The notes under the pieces are model-generated. The model worked only from the letters and a program-made list of their open reading frames with translations. It made no database searches and was not told the DNA's origin. From NCBI GenBank assembly GCA_023382265.1, contig JAMCPX010000025.1, forward strand, positions 1 to 64,000: a stretch of 64,000 nucleotides of DNA. Direction: 5' to 3'. The DNA is from Deltaproteobacteria bacterium (GTDB taxonomy: Bacteria; JAMCPX01). Below are positions 45,323 through 54,140 of the stretch, piece by piece (positions within the stretch are counted from its first letter, which is position 1; every line of letters starts with the position of its first letter). Made by a program: the position numbers and the translations under genes.

Positions 45323-47043
45323 CTATCACCTCCCAACCATTTTACGAAGTCTTCATAAGGCTTTGTGTTAATAACATCATCTTTTTTAAGCCAGCCGCGT
45401 CTTGCTACAGATACACCATAGCTCATATACCGCATCTGATTTGGATCATGACTGTCTGTTGTTATCATAAACTTTACACCATAACCCGATGCTTTTCTTA
45501 TCATAATATCGGTAAGATCAAGTCTTAACGGGTATGAATTAATCTCCATTGCTACATTGTACTGTGCAGCTGCTTCAAATACCTTATCCCAGTTTACGTC
45601 GTAACTATCCCTTTCACCAATTAACCTTCCCGACGGATGTCCTATAACATCCACAAGCCCTGTTTTCATTGCACCCGTTAAACGGTTTGTAATCTGTTCT
45701 GCCGTTTGTTTAAAACCCGAATGTATAGAACCTATAACAATATCGAGCTGACCGAGCAATTCTGTATCCATATCGAGTGAGCCGTTTGATAGAATATCAA
45801 CCTCCATGCCTTTTAGAATCCTTGTTCGGTTTTGTTTTTTATTAAGTAAATCTATCTCCATCATTTCTTCTTTTAGCCGTTCCGCATCAAGTCCTCCTGC
45901 TACGCCGAGTGACTGTGAATGATCTGTGATTGCGATATACTCGTATCCAAGTTTTGATGCATGTTCAGCCATCCGTTTTACAGTGCTGTCTCCATCGCTG
46001 TGAACGGTATGTGTATGTACATCCCCTCTTATATCGGCAAGCATGATAAGGTCGGGCAATTTGTATTCAACCGCGAGTTCAATCTCCCCTTGATCCTCTC
46101 TGATCTCGGGAGGAATAAACTGCATATCAAGGACTTTGTAAATCTCTTGTTCTGTTGTCCCTGCCTCATTTTGATTATTCTTCATATTGAACAGCCCGTA
46201 CTCATTGAGTTTTAGGCCCTTTTTTATAGCAATTTCTCTAAGTTTTATGTTGTGATCTTTGGAACCTGTAAAATACAAAAGCGATGCACCAAAGTTATTT
46301 TTATCAAGCACACGCAGATCAACCTGTATGTGTGTATCTTTAAGTATGACGGATGATCGTGTTGTGCCGTGTGAAAGGATTCTTTCTACTTCTTTTAAAT
46401 TTACGAATTTATTCATCAGCGGTTCGGAATCAGATGCAATTGCAAGTATGTCTATGTCCCCAATCGTCTCTCTTCTCCGCCTTATACTTCCTGCAACCTC
46501 GACCTCATCCACTCCTGTTAGGGCATTTAATTCTTTTATAATGGATTCCGTTATAGGTAATGCAGTGCCAAGTGGAAATCTGCCCTTAATACTTTTCTTG
46601 AGTTCAATACCTTTTAGAATATTCTCTACCGTTTTATCTTTTATACCTTTAACGCCTTTAATCCTGCCCGATTTTGCATATTCTTCAAGCTTTTCGACCG
46701 AATCTATCTTGAATTGATCGTACAACAGCTTTGCCGTCTTTGGCCCGACTCCCTGAATAGATAAGACATCAAGCACACCCTGAGGGATTTCTTTTTTAAG
46801 CTCTTCATAGGAAATCATTTTACCTGTTTTGACATATTCTTCTATTTTGGAAGCCAGATCCTTGCCGATACCCGGAATCTCTTCAAGATCGTGTGTTTGA
46901 ACGAGTTTATCGGCATCCTCTGCAAGATCTTCCATAACATACGCAGCCTTCCGGTACGCCCGTATTCTAAAAGGATTATCTCCCCTCATCTCAAGCATGT
47001 CAGCTATATTGTTAAATATGTGAGCAATTTCTTTATTCAACAT
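45319..47043 (-). CDS. polX: PolX-type DNA polymerase/3'-5' exonuclease
   Basis: The 574-residue repair polymerase has an HhH-rich 8-kDa region (IPGIGKDLASKIEEY, IQGVGPKTAKLLYDQ), a nucleotidyltransferase centre (EVAGSIRRRRETIGDIDIL) and, from about residue 335, a PHP exonuclease domain (DVHTHTVHSDGDS, AITDHSQSL, VIGHPSGR, TTDSHDPNQM). It fills gaps in base-excision and end-joining repair. First gene of a polX-ICMT operon. Confidence 0.97.
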   Translation of the reverse strand: MLNKEIAHIFNNIADMLEMRGDNPFRIRAYRKAAYVMEDLAEDADKLVQTHDLEEIPGIGKDLASKIEEYVKTGKMISYEELKKEIPQGVLDVLSIQGVGPKTAKLLYDQFKIDSVEKLEEYAKSGRIKGVKGIKDKTVENILKGIELKKSIKGRFPLGTALPITESIIKELNALTGVDEVEVAGSIRRRRETIGDIDILAIASDSEPLMNKFVNLKEVERILSHGTTRSSVILKDTHIQVDLRVLDKNNFGASLLYFTGSKDHNIKLREIAIKKGLKLNEYGLFNMKNNQNEAGTTEQEIYKVLDMQFIPPEIREDQGEIELAVEYKLPDLIMLADIRGDVHTHTVHSDGDSTVKRMAEHASKLGYEYIAITDHSQSLGVAGGLDAERLKEEMMEIDLLNKKQNRTRILKGMEVDILSNGSLDMDTELLGQLDIVIGSIHSGFKQTAEQITNRLTGAMKTGLVDVIGHPSGRLIGERDSYDVNWDKVFEAAAQYNVAMEINSYPLRLDLTDIMIRKASGYGVKFMITTDSHDPNQMRYMSYGVSVARRGWLKKDDVINTKPYEDFVKWLGGDR

Positions 47044-47080
47044 ATATAAAAGATAAACGTATGATAAAAAATATCAATAA

Positions 47081-47094
47081 TTTGTTTAATCAAA
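47081..47094. promoter_or_regulatory. Recurring near-palindrome TTTGTTTAATCAAA (copy 1)
   Basis: This 14-base near-palindrome lies in the polX/pilZ divergent region. The identical sequence occurs at 62687-62700, just upstream of the ybjQ-family gene, and a variant (CTGGTTTAATCAAA) occurs at 51363-51376, upstream of the inositol monophosphatase gene. All three are in intergenic 5' regions. Possible operator; may be chance in AT-rich DNA. Confidence 0.25.
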
Positions 47095-47215
47095 GTAATT
47101 CCTTTGTACAGTAACACAACCGCATGAATGTGCTTTTGAGGTACTGCGGTATAATACGGTTGACTTTAATTTTATCCTTGCAAAAAGATTTTATAAGTGT
47201 AGTATAAATATCTGT

Positions 47216-47566
47216 ATGCCTAATAATAATGAAAAACGAAAGCATATACGGGCAAAAACACACGTACGGGTTAATTGCAAAAGTGAGGGTATTTTCTTTT
47301 CTGATTTTACAAGAGATATAAGTTTTGATGGAGCTGGCATAGAAAGTCTGGTGACCATTGCCCCTGGAACAATTATTGATCTATTCTTCACATTACCTGA
47401 GGAGACAGAAAGCATAATGGTAAGAGGTAAGGTTTTGTGGTCAAGAGTAAAACCAAGTACGTATGAATCAGGTAAGTCAAATGCGATGTTCGGGGTTCAA
47501 TTCATAGATATTAATGATTCACATAAAGAAAAACTATTCGGATTCGTCTCTAAACGAATAGCTTAA
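47216..47566 (+). CDS. PilZ-domain protein (cyclic-di-GMP receptor)
   Basis: The 116-residue single-domain protein has the RxxxR motif (RKHIR, residues 8-12), the D.S..G motif (DISFDGAGIES) and a beta-barrel ending GVQFIDIN. Both c-di-GMP-binding motifs are intact. It is monocistronic. The window also encodes a diguanylate cyclase and a prepilin peptidase, so a pilus or motility output is plausible. Confidence 0.9.
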   Translation: MPNNNEKRKHIRAKTHVRVNCKSEGIFFSDFTRDISFDGAGIESLVTIAPGTIIDLFFTLPEETESIMVRGKVLWSRVKPSTYESGKSNAMFGVQFIDINDSHKEKLFGFVSKRIA

Positions 47567-47570
47567 GATA

Positions 47571-49493
47571 TTATTTGTTCTGAGCAATCCTTAATGTTAT
47601 ATTACCTGTGAATCTTTCTATATGCTCAATTTCGATCTTTATCTTTTGGCCGATCTTGAACATCCTCCCTGTTCTTTTGCCTATCGCCGTGTACCGCTGG
47701 ATATCACTGTAGAAATAATCCCCTTTTATATTATCAAATGATAAAAACCCATCAATAAAATAATTTTCTATCTCTACAAACAATCCCGATTTGGTTATAC
47801 CGCTTATATAGCCTGTGAAGATGTCATCTTGCATCTCTTTTAATGCCTTTGATATCAGTAATTTTGTTATATCCCTTTCTGCATCCATTGCTCTTCTCTC
47901 TGTTTCAGATGTATTGTTGGCTATAGTATCCAGTAAAGCCTGTCCAAACAGTTCACGCGATGATTCTTTATTATTCGCTAATTTATTTTTTATAATTCTA
48001 TGGACGGTTAGATCCGGGTACCTTCGTATAGGCGATGTGAAGTGTGTATAAAGATCAAACCCAAGCCCGTAATGCCCTATATTGTGAGTTGAGTATTTTG
48101 CCTGCTTCATGGATCTTAAAAGTGTATAATTTATAACTTTTTCGTGTTTTGTATTTTTTACTTCATCGAGAATGTGTTGAAGGGATAAGGCATCAAAAGA
48201 TTCAAATACCGGTAACTTGATTCCGAGGTTGTAAGCAAACAAATAAAATTCATAGAGCTTTTCTCTATCGGGTTGATCGTGTACCCTGTATAGGAAAGGA
48301 TGTTTTGTTGATGTCCCCATTATAGCAACTACTCTGTTTGCCTCAAGCATAAATTCTTCTATAATTATATGGGCAACATTTCTTTCTCTCTTTACAATGG
48401 ATTCTATATCACCCGATAAGCCTATCAAAAGTTCTACCTCGGGGAGATCCAGATCAAGACTCCCCTGTGCTATCCTGTTTTGTTTAAGTTTTAAAGCAAG
48501 TTCCTTCATGGTATTGAGGTTGCGGATTAATTGATGATCTTTATACGTATCATTGCCGCCATTCTCAAGCATCTCTTTCACAGATGTATAGGTAAGCCTT
48601 GCATAGCTTTTTATAATGCTTTGATATACATCATAACCGGTCCTGATACCATTGTTGTCATACCTTATCTCTGCTGTTAATGTAACTCTCTCTTTATGGG
48701 GTATCAGGCTGCACAGATCGTTTGATAATTCCTCTGGAAGCATTGGTATTGACCTATCAGGGGAATATACGCTTGTTCCTCTCTCATAAGCATCCGAATC
48801 AACCGGATCCGAAAACTTTACATAATGGCTGACATCTGCAATGGAAACATAAAGAGTATAACCGTGTGATGCCTTTTTTACAAAAACAGCATCGTCAAAA
48901 TCACGTGCATTTTCTCCATCGATTGTTACAATTTGCATATTTGTGAGATCATGTCTTTTAAAACGTTCTGAAGCATTTATCCCATATCTTAGTGAAGATA
49001 CCTTTTCTTTTGCCTTTTTACTAAACTCAAATGGCAGGCCATTCTTCTTTATGACAAGCTTTGCATCAATGTCAGGGCTATGCTCATCACCGAGTATCTC
49101 ATTTAATTTAACATACATGTTTCCATGTTTTGCTTCTAATATCTCACAGGTAACAACATCTCCATCTTTGATATTTCTTGTACCTTTTTGAACAGGGACG
49201 GCAAATGGATAATGTTTGTCTAATGGAAAAAACATAAAACGGCCCTGCTCTTTCTGGACCATACCAACGATGTCTTTTACCTTCCTCTCCAATATCTTTA
49301 AAACTTCGCCTTCGTAAAGCTCGCCTTTAGATTTTGTTTTTATAAGCACCTTATCTCCATGTCTTGCACCGTTTATATGCTTTTTTGGAATAAACACGTC
49401 CTTAGACATATCCGTTGCAACAAATCCGTACCCATCAGGGTGTACGAAAAGGCGGCCTTCTTTTTTTATGCTATTAAATTTATTTCTTCCCAT
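47571..49493 (-). CDS. rnr: Ribonuclease R (RNB/S1 exoribonuclease)
   Basis: The 640-residue 3'-5' exoribonuclease has N-terminal cold-shock domains (GRLFVHPDGYGFVATD, DVFIPKKHING), the RNB catalytic block TIDGENARDFDDAVFV with the metal-binding aspartates, HYGLGFDLYTHFTSPIRRYPDL, and a C-terminal S1 domain. The start ATG at 49493 has GGAG six bases upstream; the frame runs open to 49664 but that part lies over the maf start and has no family similarity. Shorter than E. coli RNase R mainly at the ends. Confidence 0.95.
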   Translation of the reverse strand: MGRNKFNSIKKEGRLFVHPDGYGFVATDMSKDVFIPKKHINGARHGDKVLIKTKSKGELYEGEVLKILERKVKDIVGMVQKEQGRFMFFPLDKHYPFAVPVQKGTRNIKDGDVVTCEILEAKHGNMYVKLNEILGDEHSPDIDAKLVIKKNGLPFEFSKKAKEKVSSLRYGINASERFKRHDLTNMQIVTIDGENARDFDDAVFVKKASHGYTLYVSIADVSHYVKFSDPVDSDAYERGTSVYSPDRSIPMLPEELSNDLCSLIPHKERVTLTAEIRYDNNGIRTGYDVYQSIIKSYARLTYTSVKEMLENGGNDTYKDHQLIRNLNTMKELALKLKQNRIAQGSLDLDLPEVELLIGLSGDIESIVKRERNVAHIIIEEFMLEANRVVAIMGTSTKHPFLYRVHDQPDREKLYEFYLFAYNLGIKLPVFESFDALSLQHILDEVKNTKHEKVINYTLLRSMKQAKYSTHNIGHYGLGFDLYTHFTSPIRRYPDLTVHRIIKNKLANNKESSRELFGQALLDTIANNTSETERRAMDAERDITKLLISKALKEMQDDIFTGYISGITKSGLFVEIENYFIDGFLSFDNIKGDYFYSDIQRYTAIGKRTGRMFKIGQKIKIEIEHIERFTGNITLRIAQNK

Positions 49494-49527
49494 TTTTGCT
49501 CCTGTAATGTTATAACACATAATACTT

Positions 49528-50124
49528 ATGAAACCTATAATAAACTTAACGGATATTATTCTTGCATCGGCATCCCCAAGAAGAGAGGCACTGCTTAAGG
49601 GTATGGGCTTAAAATTTAGGGTAATAGCGCCTGCGATTGAGGATGAGCCGGGATTCAAACACATATTGAACAGTAAAAAACCGTATCAATACGCTATTAA
49701 AATCGCAAAGATAAAGGCACAATCGATAGGCTCATGGCTAAAGGATGATGCCATAATAATATCGGCAGATACTATAGTCGTAATGCAAAACAGAATTATA
49801 GGAAAGCCAAAAAACAAAAATGATGCAAAAAGGATTCTTAGACTGTTAAACGGTAAAACCCACAGTGTAATTACCGGTGTGTGCATTTTAAAAACACCGC
49901 AGATGCATTTACGTTGTTTTCATGTAAGTACAAAAGTAAAGATGGCAAAATTAACCGATAAGGAGATCGGGTGGTACGTGAAAACACGAGAGCCGATGGA
50001 TAAAGCAGGTGCCTATGGAATACAGGGTATAGGCGGTTTGTTTGTTGAAAAGATAAACGGCTCGTATACAAATGTCGTAGGTTTTCCGACTGCTGAGTTG
50101 CTAAAGGCACTTAAGAAATTATAA
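49528..50124 (+). CDS. maf: Maf-like nucleoside triphosphate pyrophosphatase
   Basis: The 198-residue protein has ILASASPRREALLKGMG, ISADTIVVMQNRIIGKP, THSVITGV and DKAGAYGIQGIGGLFVEKINGSYTNVVGFP, the full Maf/YhdE pattern. These enzymes hydrolyse dTTP, UTP or modified nucleotides and prevent misincorporation. Divergent from rnr by 34 bases. Confidence 0.96.
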   Translation: MKPIINLTDIILASASPRREALLKGMGLKFRVIAPAIEDEPGFKHILNSKKPYQYAIKIAKIKAQSIGSWLKDDAIIISADTIVVMQNRIIGKPKNKNDAKRILRLLNGKTHSVITGVCILKTPQMHLRCFHVSTKVKMAKLTDKEIGWYVKTREPMDKAGAYGIQGIGGLFVEKINGSYTNVVGFPTAELLKALKKL

Positions 50125-50317
50125 AACGGTCGTTTAATTCAAAAATGCATTTTTTGAGGCAATAATTTTTTATCAAAGAAGCCCCACTGCGCAAGCACCG
50201 GCGTATCTGTTATACCAAAGTGCATAGGCATACATTATCTGGATTACCGCTTTCTTGAGAATGACAGCATAGACGCTCTACATCAGCGTAAATGTCGTGG
50301 AAACCTTTTGATTATAA

Positions 50318-51190
50318 TCAGTAAGCAATGCGGTTCCTTCCCTGTATCTTTGCTTTGTATAGTTTTTGATCTGCGATCTTAATCAACGACAATGTATCTT
50401 TTACCTCAATGAACTCATTGCATGCTACGCCTATGCTTACCGTAATGTTTATAGCTAAATCCTCATAAGTTAACGTAGAAGACGCAATGATGGTTCTTAA
50501 CCTTTCAAAAACCGATGCAGCATGGGATAAATTAAATTTATCAAGTATTACCAAAAACTCTTCTCCTCCAAATCTGCCGATATTATCGATCGGACGAAGA
50601 TGTTTGCGGAATAGATTTGAGATATATCTTAACGCTGTATCCCCTGCGATGTGTCCGTAAGTATCATTAATATTTTTAAAATGGTCGATATCAATTATTG
50701 CTATGCTAACGTACGTGTTTAAAATTAAAGCCTGGTTTACAGCTATATCCAATAAATGGGTTATATACCCTTTGTTGTATAAGCCTGTTAATTGATCTAT
50801 CCTTGCATCATTAATAATGCGTTTAATAAAATCGGAATCATACACCGGCATAAAGGATAGACAAATTGTCCCAATTGTGATAACATCACCTTCTTTCAAA
50901 TTTGCCGCATCAATTTTTTTCCCGTTTACATAAGTTCCGTTACTGCTTTTTAAATCCTTTATAGAAATATTATTATCATTTAAAATGATTACAGAATGTG
51001 CCCGTGAAACCAAAAGAGAATTTAACCTTATATCAACGTCTGCCCCTCTCCCGATAATATTTTCACCCTTTTTTACCTTAAACACGTCTCCTATCTGTTC
51101 ACCCTCAACAACAATAAGGGATGGAATATTCTCATGCGCAGCTCCGATTTGTTCTATTTTTATTAAAGATGTTTTATCTTCAGAAAACAT
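50318..51190 (-). CDS. FHA-domain diguanylate cyclase
   Basis: The 290-residue protein has an FHA phosphothreonine-binding domain (GRGADVDIRLNSLLVSRAHS, LKSSNGTYVNGKKI; residues 25-105) and a GGDEF cyclase domain with the active site GGEEF. An RPID inhibitory site lies five residues before it, so product feedback is expected. It makes c-di-GMP, probably under control of a Ser/Thr kinase seen by the FHA domain. Monocistronic; start ATG at 51190. Confidence 0.94.
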   Translation of the reverse strand: MFSEDKTSLIKIEQIGAAHENIPSLIVVEGEQIGDVFKVKKGENIIGRGADVDIRLNSLLVSRAHSVIILNDNNISIKDLKSSNGTYVNGKKIDAANLKEGDVITIGTICLSFMPVYDSDFIKRIINDARIDQLTGLYNKGYITHLLDIAVNQALILNTYVSIAIIDIDHFKNINDTYGHIAGDTALRYISNLFRKHLRPIDNIGRFGGEEFLVILDKFNLSHAASVFERLRTIIASSTLTYEDLAINITVSIGVACNEFIEVKDTLSLIKIADQKLYKAKIQGRNRIAY

Positions 51191-51382
51191 AAAATAATAC
51201 TAACTAATATCGTAAAACAATCAACTAATTTGTTTAAAAATTGTTAGTAAGTTAGTTTAAATGCCATGCCTGCTCTGTTATAATACAGCTAAAAGATGGT
51301 TTGCTTAAATAATAGGCACTAAATCTTATTGATCTGATTTAATTATTGTAGTTTTTAATAAACTGGTTTAATCAAACTCAAT

Positions 51383-52183
51383 ATGGAAAAGGTAAAAAAG
51401 ATGATATCACATGCAGAACTGCTAAGCATAGCTGAGAAAGCAGCAAAGGTTGCCGGGGATATTATTAGAAAAAGGATCAGCGGTTACAAAGAGGTATCCT
51501 ACAAAGGTGTTGTTGATCTCGTAACGGACGTTGATAAATTATCTGAACGAAAGATCATCAGAGTAATTAATAAATACTTCCCCGAACATTCCATTCTTAC
51601 AGAAGAAATGGGCAGCATATCAAGAAAGAGTGATTATAAGTGGATTATAGATCCAATAGATGGTACGACCAATTTTTTTCATGCGTACCCTTTTGTATCA
51701 GTTTCAATAGCTGTTGAGCATAAAGGCAAGATCATCACCGGTGTTGTGCATGATCCATTAAAGTATGAAACCTTTACTGCAATAAATGGCAAGGGTGCAT
51801 TCCTTAATGGTAAAAGGATTCATGTATCTCGCATACATGCCATAGAACAATCGCTTTTATCAACAGGTTTTCCTTATGATATAAGACATACAAACGAGAA
51901 CAACATTGATAACTGGATAAGGTTCCTGAAAAGGGCGCAGGCAATAAGAAGAGACGGCTCTGCTGCCCTTGATCTTTGTTATGTAGCCGCGGGAAGATTT
52001 GACGGTTTCTGGGAGATGAAGTTAAAGCCATGGGATGTATCAGCAGGTTCATTGATTGTTAATGAAGCAGGCGGAAAGGTTACAGATTTTTTAGGAGAAC
52101 ATTATTCCATTTATAACAATAGCATAGTGGCATCCAATGGCATTATCCACGGTGATCTTCTTGACGTTCTTAATGAGAGATAA
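51383..52183 (+). CDS. suhB: Inositol monophosphatase family protein
   Basis: The 266-residue phosphatase has the metal sites: EEMG, WIIDPIDGTTNFFHAYP and WDVSAGSLIVNEAGG. Substrates in this family include inositol phosphates, fructose bisphosphate and PAPS; SuhB also binds the transcription machinery. The ATG at 51383 lacks a clear ribosome site; ATG 51404, preceded by AAAAGG, is an equally good start. A TATAAT lies at 51278-51283. Confidence 0.9.
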   Translation: MEKVKKMISHAELLSIAEKAAKVAGDIIRKRISGYKEVSYKGVVDLVTDVDKLSERKIIRVINKYFPEHSILTEEMGSISRKSDYKWIIDPIDGTTNFFHAYPFVSVSIAVEHKGKIITGVVHDPLKYETFTAINGKGAFLNGKRIHVSRIHAIEQSLLSTGFPYDIRHTNENNIDNWIRFLKRAQAIRRDGSAALDLCYVAAGRFDGFWEMKLKPWDVSAGSLIVNEAGGKVTDFLGEHYSIYNNSIVASNGIIHGDLLDVLNER

Positions 52184-52306
52184 AAAACCATTCGCGTTTT
52201 ACTTATAACGAACAGCATCATTCAGGAAGCCCGGCATTGCATTTTTTAATTTATACAGCCTATGTAGTGTTTGACAACTATTCTTATCACCATTATTATT
52301 CTAAGT

Positions 52307-53623
52307 ATGAGAAAGGTTTATGTAGAAACTTATGGATGTCAGATGAACGAACACGACTCTGAGAGAATGCTCTCGATCTTAAAAGAGGATGGCTACGGTT
52401 ATACCGATAATCCAAAGGATGCCGATGTAATCATTATTAATACATGCAGTGTAAGGGAAAAGGCCGAGCATAAGGCTTATTCAAGCCTTGGCAGATACAT
52501 GGAACTAAAACACAGGAAGCACAATAAGGTTGTTGTTTTCAGTGGTTGTGTTGCACAGCAGGACGGTAAAGAGCTTATTAAAACATTTAAAGATGTTGAT
52601 GTTATAGTAGGCCCTTCAAATGTTCACAGGATCGGTGAGCTGATTGCACGGATCGATCATGATGGGCATGTAATAGCTACATCAGAGAACACCGGCCAAT
52701 CCAGATTTAAAAATCCGGTAAAAAACATAATCGGGATAAAAGCTTATGTTACGATCATGGAAGGATGCAATAACTTCTGTACATACTGTACCGTTCCTTA
52801 CCTGAGGGGCAGGGAGGTTAGCAGAGATGCAAGGGAGATCGTTGATGAGGTTTATGCTCTTGCCGGGTCTGGGGTTAAAGAGATTATACTGCTTGGACAG
52901 AATGTAAATTCATACACGGATCAATCAACAAGCCTTTATGAACTATTGTCCATGCTTAATGATATAAATGGCATTGAGAGAATAAGATTTATTACATCCC
53001 ATCCAAAGGATCTTACCGACAAGCTGATTAGAGCGTTTGCAGATTTTGGCAAAGTCTGTCCTCACATACATCTGCCGGTACAATCCGGTTCTGACAGGAT
53101 ACTTAAACTTATGGCAAGAGGTTATACGACAACGGATTATATAAAAAAAATTGAAAAACTAAGGAACATCAAACCGGATATAGCTATTACATCTGATTTT
53201 ATAGTAGGTTTTCCATCGGAAACCGATGATGATCACGATAGTACAATTTTATTTATAAAACAGGTATACTATGATAATATATTTTCATTTAAATACTCCG
53301 ATAGGCTCCTTGCAAAGGCGAGCCGGTTTGATAATAAGGTGGGTGATGATGATAAGGCCGGGAGATTAAAAGAACTTCATGAAACACAGTTAAGGATAAC
53401 AAAAAGTATATACAGCTCTCTTGTTAATACGGTTCAGAGAGTATTTGTGGAAGGGAAGAGTAAAAAACAGGGCAGAATGCAGGGCAGAACCGGGCATAAT
53501 AGAATTGTAAATTTTGAAGGTGCGGCAGACCCTGGTGAAGTTGTTGATGTTTTGATCAATGATTATTCAGACAATGCCCTGTACGGCAGTGTTAAAAATA
53601 AGAAGGTGAACAATGTTAATTGA
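52307..53623 (+). CDS. miaB: tRNA-2-methylthio-N6-dimethylallyladenosine synthase
   Basis: This radical-SAM methylthiotransferase acts on A37 of tRNAs. It has three auxiliary-cluster cysteines (TYGCQMNEHDS, INTCSVREKA, FSGCVAQ), the radical-SAM motif GCNNFCTYC and a C-terminal TRAM domain (VQRVFVEGKSKKQGRMQGR). The start at ATG 52307 (MRKVYVETYGCQM) fits the family; 12 further hydrophobic codons to 52271 have no similarity. It begins a tightly packed five-gene run and overlaps the next gene by 11 bases. Confidence 0.96.
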   Translation: MRKVYVETYGCQMNEHDSERMLSILKEDGYGYTDNPKDADVIIINTCSVREKAEHKAYSSLGRYMELKHRKHNKVVVFSGCVAQQDGKELIKTFKDVDVIVGPSNVHRIGELIARIDHDGHVIATSENTGQSRFKNPVKNIIGIKAYVTIMEGCNNFCTYCTVPYLRGREVSRDAREIVDEVYALAGSGVKEIILLGQNVNSYTDQSTSLYELLSMLNDINGIERIRFITSHPKDLTDKLIRAFADFGKVCPHIHLPVQSGSDRILKLMARGYTTTDYIKKIEKLRNIKPDIAITSDFIVGFPSETDDDHDSTILFIKQVYYDNIFSFKYSDRLLAKASRFDNKVGDDDKAGRLKELHETQLRITKSIYSSLVNTVQRVFVEGKSKKQGRMQGRTGHNRIVNFEGAADPGEVVDVLINDYSDNALYGSVKNKKVNNVN

Positions 53624-54119
53624 AATGAAAGTAGCGGGTGTAATGGTTGACCCTGTAAATCTGACACCAATAGTTGCACTTAAGGATAGTGAAAATAAAT
53701 ATACCTTACCTATATGGGTTGGTGTTTCTGAGGCAAGTGCTATTATGATGGAAATGGAAGGTATTAAGCCTCCCAGACCATATACACACGATCTGCTCAG
53801 GAATGTATTTAATACACTCGGTGTTATCGTTACAAAAGTAGAAATTACGGAATTAAAAGATAATACATACTATGCGATTATATTTTTAAGGGCCGGCGAC
53901 TTAAATATCTCAATCGATTCAAGGCCATCAGATGCAATAGCACTTGCACTAAGAATGGCAGCGCCCATTTTTGTTGAAAAATCGGTTATTGATAAATCAA
54001 TAGAATCCATTATTTCTGCTTCCACCGTATCGGATGTAAATCCCGAAGAAAAAAAGAAAACCTATGATGAATTATTAAAACATTTTAAGAATGCTGATTT
54101 CGGTAAGTACAAGATGTAA
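53613..54119 (+). CDS. Bifunctional nuclease family protein (DUF151)
   Basis: The 168-residue protein has the DUF151 core: LPIWVGVSEASAI, RPYTHDLLRNVFNTLG, ISIDSRPSDAIALALRMAAPIFVEKSV. Members show weak RNase/DNase activity; the biological role is unclear. It overlaps miaB by 11 bases. Widespread pairing of DUF151 with miaB suggests a link to tRNA or translation quality, which is inference. Confidence 0.92.
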   Translation: MLIEMKVAGVMVDPVNLTPIVALKDSENKYTLPIWVGVSEASAIMMEMEGIKPPRPYTHDLLRNVFNTLGVIVTKVEITELKDNTYYAIIFLRAGDLNISIDSRPSDAIALALRMAAPIFVEKSVIDKSIESIISASTVSDVNPEEKKKTYDELLKHFKNADFGKYKM

Positions 54120-54140
54120 TAAATACGGATAACAGTATAA

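Noticed and set aside
49494-49664. 57-residue N-terminal extension of RNase R
   Set aside because: Covers the maf start on the opposite strand and lacks family similarity; ATG 49493 has a proper ribosome site.
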